Positions 47,677-60,884 of a DNA stretch of 64,000 nucleotides are shown in pieces (position 1 is the first letter of the stretch; each line of letters begins with the position of its first letter). The translations under genes and the position numbers were made by a program. The notes under the pieces were generated by a model. The model saw nothing but the letters and a program-made list of their open reading frames with translations. It did not search any database and was not told the DNA's origin. The stretch covers positions 18,427,018-18,491,017 of the forward strand of contig NC_087067.1 of NCBI RefSeq assembly GCF_963678635.1. The letters are read 5' to 3'. This DNA is from Symsagittifera roscoffensis. Its lineage: Eukaryota > Xenacoelomorpha > Acoela > Convolutidae.

Positions 47677-48720
47677 TGAGCTTCTTAAGTTGCTTTTTTT
47701 TTAATTGTTTTGCAGACCTGGAATTTTCGTCATCAGTGCATATTTCAAAAGTTACGAAAAAATTTCGCATGTCTTATAGTAATTCCGTAAAGTGTCAGGC
47801 AATTTTACTGGAGTTAGTTTTATCGTATTTTGCAATGAACGAAATCTTTGTGCAATTCATATTTATCATTTCTATGATACTGGACTTTCTGATGCTGTCT
47901 AGGATCGAATTGGAGACCTTCTGCGTGTAAGGCAAACGTGATAACCGCTACACCACAGCACCTGAGCTTTCTGAAGTAGCTTCTTTTTCTTGATTTGCAG
48001 ACCTGGAAATTTTGTCATCAGTGCATTTTTCGAAAATTACGGAAAATTTTCGCATGTCTTAATTTATTTTCGTCAAATGTTAGGCAATTTTTCCTGGAGT
48101 TAGTTGAAATATATTTTTCAACGAACAAATTTCTTGTACAGTCATTATTCGTCATTTTAATGGTAGTTGACTTTCTAATGCTGTCCAGGATTGACTTGGA
48201 GAACATCTGCATGTTAGGCAGACGTGCTAACTGCTACACCACAGCACCTGAGCTTTCCCAAGTAGCTTCTTTTTCTTGTTTTGCAGACCTGGAGTTTTTG
48301 TCATCAGTGCAAATGTCAAAAATTACGGAAAAATTTTGCATGTCAGGCAATTTTTCTGGAGTCAGTTCACCGTATTTTCCAATGAACAAAATTTTTGTGC
48401 AATCCATATTTATCAATTCTATGATACTGCACTTTCTGATGCTGTCCAGGATCGAACTGGAGACCTTCTGCGTGTACGTCAGACGTGATAACTGCTACAC
48501 CACAGCTCCTGAGCTTTCAGAAGTAGCTTCTTTTTCTTGTTTTGCAGACCTGGAATTTTATCAACAGTGCATTTGTCGAAAATTACGGAAAATTTTAGCA
48601 TGTCTTAATGTATTGTCGTCACGTATCAGGCATTTTTTCCGTAGTTAGTGGAAATATAATTTTCAACGAACAAATTGTTTGTACAGTCCTTATTCATCCT
48701 TGTTCTGATATTTGTCTTTC

Positions 48721-48793
48721 TGATGCTGTCCAGGATCGAACTGGAGACCTTCTGCGTGTTAGGCAGACGTGATTACCGCTACACCACAGCACC
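48721..48793 (-). tRNA. tRNA-Val(AAC), all stems paired
   Basis: It differs from the four intact copies only by A for T in the D-loop (plus gattaccgc). A and B boxes are present. Confidence 0.72.
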
Positions 48794-49836
48794 TGAGCTT
48801 CTTAAGTTGTTTTTTTTTATTGTTTTGCAGACCTGGAATTTTCGTCATCAGTGCATATTTCAAAAGTTACGAAAAAATTTCGCATGTCTTATAGTAATTC
48901 CGTAAAGTGTCAGGCAATTTTACTGGAGTTAGTTTTACCGTATTTTGCAATGAACGAAATCTTTGTGCAATTCTTATTTATCATTTCTATGAAACTGGAC
49001 TTTCTGATGCTGTCTAGGAGCGAACTGGAGACCTTCTGCGTGTAAGGCAGACGTGATAACCGCTACACCACAGCACCTGAGCTTTCTGAAGTAGCTTCTT
49101 TTTCTTGATTTGCAGACCTGGAAATTTTGTCATCAGTGCGTTTTTCGAAAATTACGGAAATTTTTCGCATGTCTTAATTTATTTTCGTCACATTGTAGGC
49201 AATTTTTCCTGGAGTTAGTTGAAATATATTTTTCAACGAACAAATTCTTTGTACAGTCATTATTCGTCATTTTAATGGTAGTTGACTTTCTAATGCTGTC
49301 CAGGATTGACTTGGAGAACATCTGCATGTTAGGCAGACGTGCTAACCGCTACACCACAGCACCTGAGTTTTCCCAAGTAGCTTCTTTTTCTTGTTTTGCA
49401 GACCTGGAGTTTTTGTCATCAGTGCAAATGTCAAAAATTACGGAAAAATTTTGCATGTCAGGCAATTTTTCTGGAGTCAGTTTCACCGTATTTTCCAATG
49501 AACAAAATTTTTGTGCAATCTATATTTATCAATTCTATGATACTGCACTTTCTGATGCTGTCCAGGATCGAACTGGAGACCTTCTGCGTGTAAGTCAGAC
49601 GTGATAACTGCTACACCACAGCTCCTGAGCTTTCAGAAGTAGCTTCTTTTTCTTGTTTTGCAGACCTGGAATTTTATCAACAGTGCATTTGTCGAAAATT
49701 ACGGAAAATTTTAGCATGTCTTAATGTATTGTCGTCACGTATCAGGCAATTTTTCCGGAGTACGTGGAAATATAATTTTCAACGAACAAAATGTTTGTAC
49801 AGTCCTTATTCATCATTGTTCTGATATTTGTCTTTC

Positions 49837-49909
49837 TGATGCTGTCCAGGATCGAACTGGAGACCTTCTGCCTGTTAGGCAGACGTGATTACCGCTACAC
49901 CACAGCACC
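49837..49909 (-). tRNA. tRNA-Val(AAC), loop base 38 variant
   Basis: It has the same 73-nt sequence as 47318, as expected from the duplications in this region. Confidence 0.6.
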
Positions 49910-50407
49910 TGAGCTTCTTAAGTTGCTTTTTTTTTTATTGTTTTGCAGACCTGGAATTTTCGTCATCAGTGCATACTTCAAAATTTACGAAAAAATTTCG
50001 CATGTCTTATAGTAATTCCGTAAAGTGTCAGGCAATTTTACTGGAGTTAGCTTTACCGTATTTTGCATTGAACAAAATTTTTGTGCAATTCCTATTTATC
50101 AATTCCATGAAACTGGACTTTTTGATGCTGTCCAGGATCGCTCTGAAGACCTTCTGCGTGTAAGGCAGACGTGATAACCGCTACATCACAGCACCTGAGC
50201 TTGCTCAAGTAGCTTTTCTTTCTTGTTTTGCACACCTGGAATTTTTGTCATCAGTGCATTTGTCGAAAATTTCGGAAAAACTTCGCATGTCTTAATTTAT
50301 TTTCGTCACATGTTAGCCAATTTTTCCTGGAGTTAATTGAAATAAATTTTTCAACGAACAAAATTTTGTACAGTCCTTATTCAAAGTTCTTATGACAGTT
50401 GACTTTC

Positions 50408-50480
50408 TGATGCTATCTAGGATCGAACTGGAGACCTTCTGCGTGTAAGGCAGACGTGATAACCGCTACACCACAGCACC
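50408..50480 (-). tRNA. tRNA-Val-like, anticodon TAC, one T-stem mismatch
   Basis: Plus tctaggatcg gives one C-A mismatch in the T-stem. Acceptor, D and anticodon arms are intact and the B-box core is kept. Confidence 0.6.
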
Positions 50481-51241
50481 TGAGCTTCTTAAGTTGCTTT
50501 TTTTTTATTGTTTTGCAGACCTGGAAATTTTGTCATCAGTGCATTTTTCGAAAATTACGGAAAATTTTCGCATGTCTTAATTTATTTTCGTCAAATGTTA
50601 GGCAATTTTCCCTGGAGTTAGTTGAAATATATTTTTCAACGAACAAATTTCTTGTACAGTCATTATTCGTCATTATTATGATAATTGTCTTTCTGATGCT
50701 GTCCAGGATCGAACTGGAGACCTTCTGCGTGTAAGGCAGACGTGATAACCGCTACACCACAGTTCCTCAGCTTTCTAAAGTAGCTTCTTTTTCTTGTTTT
50801 GCAGACCTGGAATTTTTGTCATCAGAAGATTTGTCGAAAATTTCGGAAAAACTTCGCATGTCTTAATTTATTTTCGTCACATGTTAGGCAATTTTTTCTG
50901 GAGTTAAGGAAAAATATTTTTCAACGAACAAAATCTTTGTACATTCCTTATTCATCATTATTATGATAATTGTCTTTCTGATGCTATCCAAGATCGAACG
51001 TGAGACCTTCTGCGTGTTAGGCAGACGTGATAACCGCTACACCACAGCACCTGAGCTTCTTAAGTAGCTTCTTTTTCTTGTTTTGCACACCGGGAATTTT
51101 CGTCATCAGTGCATTTATCGAATGTCTTATTGTAATTTCGTCTCTTGTCAGGCAAAGTTCTGGAGTTAGTTTTACCGTATTTTGCAATGAACGAAATCTT
51201 TGTGCAATTCCTATTTATCATTTCTATGAAACTGGACTTTC

Positions 51242-51314
51242 AGATGCTGTCTAGGATCGAACTGGAGACCTTCTGCGTGTAAGGCAGACGTGATAACCGC
51301 TACATCACAGCACC
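51242..51314 (-). tRNA. tRNA-Val-like, anticodon TAC
   Basis: It has the same T-stem mismatch as 50408, plus a D-stem change (ctacatcac). The copy at 51811 is identical; 52380 is a third relative. Confidence 0.5.
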
Positions 51315-51527
51315 TGAGCTTTCTGAAGTAGCTTCTTTTTCTTGTTTTGCAGACCTGGAGTTTTTGTCATCAGTGCATTTGTCGAAAATTTCGGAAAAAC
51401 TTCGCATGTCTTAATTTGTTTTCGTCACATGTTAAGCAATTTTTTCCTGGAGTTAATGAAAAATATTTTTCAACGAACAAAATCTTTGTACAGTCCTTAT
51501 TCATCATTATTATGATAATTATCTTTC

Positions 51528-51600
51528 TGATGCTGTCCAGGATCGAACTGGAGACCTTCTGCGTGTTAAGCAGACGTGATAACCGCTACACCACAGCACC
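51528..51600 (-). tRNA. tRNA-Val(AAC), loop base 32 variant
   Basis: Plus gttaagcag changes loop base 32 to T while AAC, the anticodon stem and T-arm stay intact. The copy at 52097 is identical. Confidence 0.6.
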
Positions 51601-52934
51601 TGAGCTTTTTAAGTAGCTTCTTTTTCTTGTTTTGCACACCTGGAATTTTCGTCATCAGTGCATTTATCAAAAATTTCGGAAAAACTTCGCATGTCTTATT
51701 GTAATTTCGTCACTTGTCAGGCAAAGTTCTGGAGTTAGTTTTACCGTATTTTGCAATGAACGAAATCTTTGTGCAATTCCTATTTATCATTTCTATGAAA
51801 CTGGACTTTCAGATGCTGTCTAGGATCGAACTGGAGACCTTCTGCGTGTAAGGCAGACGTGATAACCGCTACATCACAGCACCTGAGCTTTCTGAAGTAG
51901 CTTCTTTTTCTTGTTTTGCAGACCTGGAGTTTTTGTCATCAGTGCATTTGTCGAAAATTTCGGAAAAACTTCGCATGTCTTAATTTGTTTTCGTCACATG
52001 TTAAGCAATTTTTTCCTGGAGTTAATGAAAAATATTTTTCAACGAACAAAATCTTTGTACAGTCCTTATTCATCATTATTATGATAATTATCTTTCTGAT
52101 GCTGTCCAGGATCGAACTGGAGACCTTCTGCGTGTTAAGCAGACGTGATAACCGCTACACCACAGCACCTGAGCTTTTTAAGTAGCTTCTTTTTCTTGTT
52201 TTGCACACCTGGAATTTTCGTCATCAGTGCATTTATCAAAAATTTCGGAAAAACTTCGCATGTCTTATTGTAATTTCGTCACTTGTCAGGCAAAGTTCTG
52301 GAGTTAGTTTTACCGCATTTTGCAATGAACGAAATCTTTGTGCAATTCCTATTTATCATTTCTATAAAACTGGACTTTTTGATGCTGTCTAGGATCGAAC
52401 TGGAGACCTTCTGCGTGTAAGGCAGACGTAATAACCGCTACACCACATCACCTGAGCTTTCTGAAGTAGCTTCTTTTTCTTGTTTTGCAGACCTGGAATT
52501 TTTGTCATCAGTGAATTTATCGGAAATAACGAAAAATTTTCGCAAGTCTTGATGAATTTTTGTCACGTGTCAGGCAGTTTTTCTGGAGTTAGTTGAAATA
52601 TATTTTTCAACGAACAAAATCATTGTACAGTCCTTATTAGTCATTTTTATGACGATTGACTTCCTGATGCTGTCCAGGGTTGACTTGGAGACCTTCTGCA
52701 TGTTAGGCAGACGTGATAACCGCTACATCACAGCATCTGAGCTTACTCAAGTAGCTTCTTTTTCTTGTTTTGCATGAAGACCTGGAATTTTTGTCATCAG
52801 TGCATTTTTCGAAAATTACGGAAAATTTTCGCATGTCTTAATTTATTTTCGTCACATGTTAGGCAATTTTTCCTGGAGTTAATTGAAATATAATTTTCAA
52901 CGAACAAAATTTTTGAACAGTCGTTATTCATCAA

Positions 52935-52997
52935 TAGGATCGATTTGGAGACCTTCTGCGTGTGAGGCAGACTTGAGAACAGCTACACCACAGCACC
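52935..52997 (-). pseudogene. Partial tRNA-Val-like segment, anticodon CAC
   Basis: The 3' acceptor strand is missing. The spacer motif ttattcatcaa runs straight into taggatcg. The anticodon is CAC and the T-arm is altered (cgatttgg). It marks a small deletion across the tRNA 3' end. Confidence 0.65.
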
Positions 52998-53209
52998 TCA
53001 GCTTTCTCAAGTAGCTTCTTTTTCTTGTTTTGCAGACCTGGATTTTTTGTCATCAGTGCATTTGACAAAAGTTACGGAAAAATTTCGCATGTCTTATTGT
53101 TATTTCGTCACGTGTCAGGCAATTTTTCTGGAGTTAGTTTTACCCTATTTTGCAATGAACAAAATCTTTGTGCAATTCCTGTTTATCAATTCTATGAATT
53201 TGGACTTTC

Positions 53210-53282
53210 TGATGCTGTCCAGGATCGAACTGAAGACCTTCTACATGTAAGGCAGACGTGATAACCGCTACACCACAGCACC
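53210..53282 (-). tRNA. tRNA-Val-like, anticodon TAC, wobble-paired stems
   Basis: The T-stem TTCAG/CTGGA and anticodon stem TCTGC/GTAGA each keep pairing through a G-U. Loop CTTACAT, anticodon TAC, B-box core intact. Copies are at 56632 and 57487. Confidence 0.58.
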
Positions 53283-54633
53283 TGAGTTTGCGCAAGTAGC
53301 TTCTTTTTCTTGTTTTGCTCACCTGGAATTTTCTTCATCAATGCATTTGTCGAAAATTTCGGAAAAACTTCGCATGTCTTAATTTATTTTCGTCACATGT
53401 TAGGCAATTTTTCCTGGAGTTAATGAAAAATATTTTTCAACGAACAAATTCTTTGTACAAATATTATTCATCATTTTTATGTTAGTTGACTTTCTGATGC
53501 TGTCCAGGACTGAATTGGAAACCTTCTGCGTGTTAGGCAGACGTGATAACCGCTACACCACAGCTCCTGAGCTTTCACAAGTAGCTTCTTTTTCTTGTTT
53601 TGCAGACCTGGATTTTTATCAACAGTGCATTTGTCGAAAATTACGGAAAATTTTCGCATGTCTTAATTTATTTTCGTCACATGTTAGGCAATTTTTCCTG
53701 GAGTTAGTTGAAATATATTTTTCAACGAACAAATTTCTTGTACAGTCATTATTCGTCATTTTAATGGTAGTTGACTTTCTAATGCTGTCCAGGATTGACT
53801 TGGAGAACATCTGCATGTTAGGCAGACTTGAGAACAGCTACACCACAGCACCTCAGCTTTCTCAAGTAGCTTCTTTTTCTTGTTTTGCAGACCTGGATTT
53901 TTTGTCATCAGTGCATTTGTCAAAAGTTCCGGAAAAATTTCGCATGTCTTGTTGTTATTTCGTCACGTGTCAGGCAATTTTTCTGGAGTTAGTTTTACCC
54001 TATTTTGCAATGGACAAAATCTTTGTGCAATTCCTGTTTATCAATTCTATGAATTTGGACTTTCTGATGCTGTCCAGGATCGAACTGAAGACCTTCTACG
54101 TGTATGGCAGACGTGATAACCGCTACTCCACAGCACCTGAGCTTGCGCAAGTAGCTTCTTTTTCTTGCTTTGCAGACCTGGAAATTTTTTCATCAGTGCA
54201 TTTGTCGAAAATTACGGAAAAACTTCGCATGTCTTAATTTATTTTCGTCACGTGTCAGGCAATTTTTCTGGAGTAAGTTTAAACGTTATTTCCAATGAAC
54301 AAAATCTTTGTGCAATCCATATTTATCAATTTTTTGGAACTGGACTTTCTGATGCTGTCCAGGATCGAACTGAAGGCATTTTGTGTGTAAGGCAGACGTG
54401 ACAACCGCTACACCACAGCACCTGAGCTTTCGCAAGTAGCTTCTTTTTCTTGTTTTGCAGACCTGGAATTTTTGTTATCAGTGCATTTGTCGAAGATTAC
54501 GGAAAAACTTGCATTTCTTAATGAATTTTCGTCACGTGTCAGGCAATTTTTCTGGAGTTATTTGAAATGTAGTTTCCAGCTAACAAAATTTTTGTACAAT
54601 CCTCATTTTCCATTTTCATAAGAATTGATTTCC

Positions 54634-54706
54634 TGATATTGTTCAGGATCGAACTGGAGGCCTTCTGCTTGTTAGGCAGACGTGATAACCGCTACACCAC
54701 AGCACC
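54634..54706 (-). pseudogene. tRNA-Val-like (AAC) of the gamma monomer class
   Basis: The 3' acceptor strand is CAATATC, leaving one mismatch and two wobbles. Plus ggaggcc and ctgcttgtt alter the variable region and the end of the anticodon loop. The T-loop is intact. Relatives are at 55492, 56347, 58057, 58626, 59481 and 61738. Confidence 0.55.
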
Positions 54707-56539
54707 TGAGCTTTGTCAAGGAGCTTCTTTTTCTTGTTTTGCGCACCAGGAATTTTTGTCCTTAGTGCATTTGTCAAAAGTTTCGGGAAAATTTCGCATG
54801 CCTTAATCTATTTTCGTCACATGTCAGACAATTTTTCTGGAGTTAGTTTAAACGTTATTTCCAATGAACAGAATCTTTGTGCAATCCATCTTTATGAATT
54901 CTTTGGAACTGGATTTTCTGATGCTGTCCAGGATCGAACTGAAGTCATTTTGTGTGTAAGGCAGACGTGATAACCGCTACACCACAGCAGCACCTGAGCT
55001 TTCTCAAGTAATAATTTTTTTCTTGTTTTGCAGACCTGGATTTTTTGTCATCAGTGCATTTGTCAAAAGTTTTGGGAAAATTTCGCATGCCTTAATCTAT
55101 TTTCGTCACATGTCAGACAATTTTTCTGGAGTTAGTTTAAACGTTATTTCCAAAGAACAGAATCTTTGTGCAATCCATATTTATCAATTCTTTGGAACTG
55201 GACTTTCTGATGCTGTCCAGGATCGAACTGAAGTCATTTTGTGTGTAAGGCAGACGTGACAACCGCTACACCACAGCACCTGAGCTTTCGCAAGTAGCTT
55301 CTTTTTCTTGTTTTGCAGACCTGGAATTTTTGTTATCAGTGCATTTGTCGAAGATTACGGAAAAACTTGCATTTCTTAAAGAATTTTCGTCACGTGTCAG
55401 GCAATTTTTCTGGAGTTATATGAAATGTAGTTTCCAGCTAACAAAAATTTTGTACAATCCTCATTTTCCATTTTCATAAGAATTGATTTCCTGATATTGT
55501 TCAGGATCGAACTGGAGGCCTTCTGCTTGTTAGGCAGACGTGATAACCGCTACACCACAGCACCTAAGCTTTGACAAGGAGCTTCTTTTTCTTGTTTTGC
55601 GCACCAGGAATTTTTGTCCTTAGTGCATTTGTCAAAATTTCGGGAAAATTTTGCATGCCTTAATCTATTTTCGTCACATGTCAGACAATTTTTCTGGAGT
55701 TAGTTTAAACGTTATTTCCAATGAACAGAGTCTTTGTGCACTCCATATTTATCAATTCTTTGGAACTGGACTTTCTGATGCTGTCCAGGATCGAACTGAA
55801 GTCATTTTGTGTGTAAGGCAGACGTGATAACCGCTACACCACAGCAGCACCTGAGCTTTCTCTAATAATAATTTTTTTCTTGTTTTGCAGACCTGGATTT
55901 TTTGTCATCAGTGCATTTGTCAAAAGTTTTGGGAAAATTTCGCATGCCTTAAACTATTTTCGTCACATGTCAGACAATTTTTCTGGAGTTAGTTTAAACG
56001 TTATTTCCAAAGAACAGAATCTTTGTGCAATCCATATTTATCAATTCTTTGGAACTTGACTTTCTGATGCTGTCCAGGATCGAACTGAAGTCATTTTGTG
56101 TGTAAGGCAGACGTGACAACCGCTACACCACAGCACCTGAGCTTTCGCAAGTAGCTTCTTTTTCTTGTTTTGCAGACCTGGAATTTTTGTTATCAGTGAA
56201 TTTGTCGAAGATTACGGAAAAACTTGCATTTCTTATTGAATTTTCGTCACGTGTCAGGCAATTTTTCGAGTTATTTGAAATTTAGTTTCCAGCTCACAAA
56301 ATTTTTGTACAATCCTCATTTTCCATTTTCATAAGAATTGATTTCCTGATATTGTTCCGGATCGAACTGGAGGCCTTCTGCTTGTTAGGCAGACGTGATA
56401 ACCGCTACACCACAGCACCTGAGCTTTGTCAAGTAGCTTCTTTTTCTTGTTTTGCGCACCAGGAATTTTTGTCCTTAGTGCATTTGTCAAAAGTTTTGGA
56501 AATATTTCGCATGCCTTAATCTATTTTCGTCACATGTCA

Positions 56540-59500
56540 GACAATTTTTCTGGAGTTAGTTTTACCCTATTTTGCAATGAACAAAATCTTTGTGCAATTC
56601 CTGTTTATCAATTCTATGAATTTGGACTTTCTGATGCTGTCCAGGATCGAACTGAAGACCTTCTACATGTAAGGCAGACGTGATAACCGCTACACCACAG
56701 CACCTGAGTTTGCGCAAGTAGCTTCTTTTTCTTGTTTTGCTCACCTGGAATTTTCTTCATCAATGCATTTGTCGAAAATTTCGGAAAAACTTCGCATGTC
56801 TTAATTTATTTTCGTCACATGTTAGGCAATTTTTCCTGGAGTTAATAAAAAATATTTTTCAACGAACAAATTCTTTGTACAAATATTATTCATCATTTTT
56901 ATGTTAGTTGACTTTCTGATGCTGTCCAGGACTGAATTGGAAACCTTCTGCGTGTTAGGCAGACGTGATAACCGCTACACCACAGCTCCTGAGCTTTCAC
57001 AAGTAGCTTCTTTTTCTTGTTTTGCAGACCTGGATTTTTATCAACAGTGCATTTGTCGAAAATTACGGAAAATTTTCGCATGTCTTAATTTATTTTCGTC
57101 ACATGTTAGGCAATTTTTCCTGGAGTTAGTTGAAATATATTTTTCAACGAACAAATTTCTTGTACAGTCATTATTCGTCATTTTAATGGTAGTTGACTTT
57201 CTAATGCTGTCCAGGATTGACTTGGAGAACATCTGCATGTTAGGCAGACTTGAGAACAGCTACACCACAGCACCTCAGCTTTCTCAAGTAGCTTCTTTTT
57301 CTTGTTTTGCAGACCTGGATTTTTTGTCATCAGTGCATTTGTGAAAAGTTCCGGAAAAATTTCGCATGTCTTGTTGTTATTTCGTCACGTGTCAGGCAAT
57401 TTTTCTGGAGTTAGTTTTACCCTATTTTGCAATGGACAAAATCTTTGTGCAATTCCTGTTTATCAATTCTATGAATTTGGACTTTCTGATGCTGTCCAGG
57501 ATCGAACTGAAGACCTTCTACATGTAAGGCAGACGTGATAACCGCTACACCACAGCACCTGAGTTTGCGCAAGTAGCTTCTTTTTCTTGTTTTGCTCACC
57601 TGGAATTTTCTTCATCAATGCATTTTGTCGAAAATTTCGGAAAAACTTCGCATGTCTTAATTTATTTTCGTCACGTGTCAGGCAATTTTTCTGGAGTAAG
57701 TTTAAACGTTATTTCCAATGAACAAAATCTTTGTGCAATCCATATTTATCAATTTTTTGGAACTGGACTTTCTGATGCTGTCCAGGATCGAACTGAAGGC
57801 ATTTTGTGTGTAAGGCAGACGTGACAACCGCTACACCACAGCACCTGAGCTTTCGCAAGTAGCTTCTTTTTCTTGTTTTGCAGACCTGGAATTTTTGTTA
57901 TCAGTGCATTTGTCGAAGATTACGGAAAAACTTGCATTTCTTAATGAATTTTCGTCACGTGTCAGGCAATTTTTCTGGAGTTATTTGAAATGTAGTTTCC
58001 AGCTAACAAAATTTTTGTACAATCCTCATTTTCCATTTTCATAAGAATTGATTTCCTGATATTGTTCAGGATCGAACTGGAGGCCTTCTGCTTGTTAGGC
58101 AGACGTGATAACCGCTACACCACAGCACCTGAGCTTTGTCAAGGAGCTTCTTTTTCTTGTTTTGCGCACCAGGAATTTTTGTCCTTAGTGCATTTGTCAA
58201 AAGTTTCGGGAAAATTTCGCATGCCTTAATCTATTTTCGTCACATGTCAGACAATTTTTCTGGAGTTAGTTTAAACGTTATTTCCAAAGAACAGAATCTT
58301 TGTGCAATCCATATTTATCAATTCTTTGGAACTGGACTTTCTGATGCTGTCCAGGATCGAACTGAAGTCATTTTGTGTGTAAGGCAGACGTGACAACCGC
58401 TACACCACAGCACCTGAGCTTTCGCAAGTAGCTTCTTTTTCTTGTTTTGCAGACCTGGAATTTTTGTTATCAGTGCATTTGTCGAAGATTACGGAAAAAC
58501 TTGCATTTCTTAAAGAATTTTCGTCACGTGTCAGGCAATTTTTCTGGAGTTATATGAAATGTAGTTTCCAGCTAACAAAATTTTTGTACAATCCTCATTT
58601 TCCATTTTCATAAGAATTGATTTCCTGATATTGTTCAGGATCGAACTGGAGGCCTTCTGCTTGTTAGGCAGACGTGATAACCGCTACACCACAGCACCTA
58701 AGCTTTGTCAAGGAGCTTCTTTTTCTTGTTTTGCGCACCAGGAATTTTTGTCCTTAGTGCATTTGTCAAAATTTCGGGAAAATTTTGCATGCCTTAATCT
58801 ATTTTCGTCACATGTCAGACAATTTTTCTGGAGTTAGTTTAAACGTTATTTCCAATGAACAGAGTCTTTGTGCACTCCATATTTATCAATTCTTTGGAAC
58901 TGGACTTTCTGATGCTGTCCAGGATCGAACTGAAGTCATTTTGTGTGTAAGGCAGACGTGATAACCGCTACACCACAGCAGCACCTGAGCTTTCTCAAAT
59001 AATAATTTTTTTCTTGTTTTGCAGACCTGGATTTTTTGTCATCAGTGCATTTGTCAAAAATTTTGGGAAAATTTCGCATGCCTTAAACTATTTTCGTCAC
59101 ATGTCAGACAATTTTTCTGGAGTTAGTTTAAACGTTATTTCCAAAGAACAGAATCTTTGTGCAATCCATATTTATCAATTCTTTGGAACTTGACTTTCTG
59201 ATGCTGTCCAGGATCGAACTGAAGTCATTTTGTGTGTAAGGCAGACGTGACAACCGCTACACCACAGCACCTGAGCTTTCGCAAGTAGCTTCTTTTTCTT
59301 GTTTTGCAGACCTGGAATTTTTGTTATCAGTGCATTTGTCGAAGATTACGGAAAAACTTGCATTTCTTATTGAATTTTCGTCAGGTGTCAGGCAATTTTT
59401 CGAGTTATTTGAAATTTAGTTTCCAGCTCACAAAATTTTTGTACAATCCTCATTTTCCATTTTCATAAGAATTGATTTCCTGATATTGTTCCGGATCGAA

Positions 59501-59765
59501 CTGGAGGCCTTCTGCTTGTTAGGCAGACGTGATAACCGCTACACCACAGCACCTGAGCTTTGTCAAGTAGCTTCTTTTTCTTGTTTTGCGCACCAGGAAT
59601 TTTTGTCCTTAGTGCATTTGTCAAAAGTTTTGGAAATATTTCGCATGCCTTAATCTATTTTCGTCACATGTCAGACAATTTTTCTGGAGTTCGTTTAAAC
59701 GTTATTTCCAATTAACAGAATCTTTGTGCAATCCATATTTATCCATTCTTTGAAACTGGACTTTC
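56540..59765 (-). repeat. 3.4-kb higher-order repeat, copy 2 (one monomer shorter)
   Basis: tRNA-like segments start at 56632, 56917, 57202, 57487, 57773, 58057, 58342, 58626, 58910, 59199 and 59481. The offset is 3422-3423 bp up to 58057, then 3134 bp. The alpha monomer at 54919 has no partner. Confidence 0.85.
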
Positions 59766-60049
59766 TGATGCTGTCCAGGATCGAACTGAAGTCATTTTGT
59801 GTGTAAGGCAGACGTGACAACCGCTACACCACAGCACCTGAGCTTTCGCAAGTAGCTTCTTTTTCTTGTTTTGCAGACCTGGAATTTTTGTTATCAGTGC
59901 ATTTGTCGAAAATTATGGAAAATTTTGCATGTCTTAATGAATTTTCGTCACGTGTTAGGCAATTTTTCTGGAGTTATTTGAAATATAATTTCCAGCGAAC
60001 AAAATTTTTGTACAATCCTTATTTTTCGTTTTCATAAGAATTGATTTCC

Positions 60050-60122
60050 TGATATTGTTCAGGATCGAACTGGAGGCCTTCTGCGTGATAGGCAGACGTG
60101 ATAACCGCTACACCACAGCACC
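60050..60122 (-). pseudogene. tRNA-Val-derived copy with anticodon ATC
   Basis: Loop CTATCAC gives ATC, which would read aspartate codons. It has a gamma-type acceptor with poor pairing. A second ATC copy is at 63446. Confidence 0.5.
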
Positions 60123-60599
60123 TGAGCTTTGGCAAGTAGCTTCTTTTTCTTGTTTTGCGCACCAGGAATTTTTGTCCTCATTGCATTTGTCGAAAGTTTC
60201 GGGAAAGTTTCGCATGTCTATATCTATTTTCGTCACATGTCAGGCAATTTTTCTGGAGTTAGTGAAATATTATTTTCAACGAACAAAATGTGTGTACAGT
60301 CATCTGATTCATCATTTTATGATAATTGACTCTGTGATGCTATCCAGGACCGAACTGGAGACCTGCTGCGTGTTAGGCAGACGTGATAACCGCTACACCA
60401 CAGCACCTGAGCTTTCTTAAGTAGCTTCTTTTTCTTGGTTTGCAGACCTGGATTTTTTGTCATCATTACCTTTGTCGGAAGTTACTGAAAATTTTTGCAT
60501 GTCTTATTGTATTTTAATCACGTGTTAGTTTAAACGTTATTTTCAATGAACAAAATCTTTGTGCAATCCATATTTATCATTTCTATGTACTGGACTTTC

Positions 60600-60672
60600 T
60601 GATGCTCTCCAGGATTGAACTGAAGACATTCTGCGTGTCAGGCAGACATCATAACCGCTACACCACAGCACT
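60600..60672 (-). pseudogene. tRNA-Val-like, anticodon GAC
   Basis: Loop CTGACAC gives GAC. The T-loop is TTCAATC, the D-stem is altered (plus gacatcataac) and the 5' acceptor starts AGTGCTG. This is the second of two GAC copies. Confidence 0.5.
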
Positions 60673-60884
60673 TGAGCGTTCTCAAGTAGCTTCTTTTTCT
60701 TGTTTTGCAGACCTGGAATTTTGGTGATGAGTGCATTTGTCAAAAGTTTCGGGAAAATTTCGCATGCCTTAATCTATTTTCGTCACATGTCAGGCAATTT
60801 TTCTGGAGTTAGTTGAAATATTATTTTTGACGAACAAAATCTCTTGACAGTCCTGTTTCATCATTTTTAAGATAATTGACTCTC

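Larger units (their letters stand above)
47604..50122 (-). repeat. About 1115-bp repeat, 2.3 copies
   Basis: tRNA-like segments start at 47604, 47890, 48176, 48437, 48721, 49005, 49291, 49553 and 49837. Partners are 1115-1116 bp apart. The marker is a widened run before the splice-like CAG, preceded by cttaagttg. Confidence 0.85.
50123..53116 (-). repeat. tRNA-Val satellite array with 569-bp two-monomer repeat
   Basis: tRNA-like segments start at 50123, 50408, 50694, 50979, 51242, 51528, 51811, 52097, 52380, 52665 and a partial one near 52935. About 51253-51821 repeats at 51822-52390. The monomer before 51242 has a 20-30 bp spacer deletion (atttatcgaatgtc). Confidence 0.87.
53117..56539 (-). 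repeat. 3.42-kb higher-order repeat, copy 1 (12 monomers)
   Basis: tRNA-like segments start at 53210, 53495, 53780, 54065, 54350, 54634, 54919, 55208, 55492, 55776, 56065 and 56347. Gamma-type spacers first appear before 54634. Most copies from 54350 on have the plus form gaactgaagtcattttgtgtgtaag, whose anticodon stem no longer pairs. Confidence 0.87.

Noticed and set aside
53479-54237. A 252-codon plus-strand ORF, and many 60-220-codon ORFs repeated through the array
   Set aside because: They run antisense through the tRNA-like segments, recur in shifted frames wherever spacer length changes, often lack a true ATG, and differ by indels between monomers. They follow from the period being close to a multiple of three.
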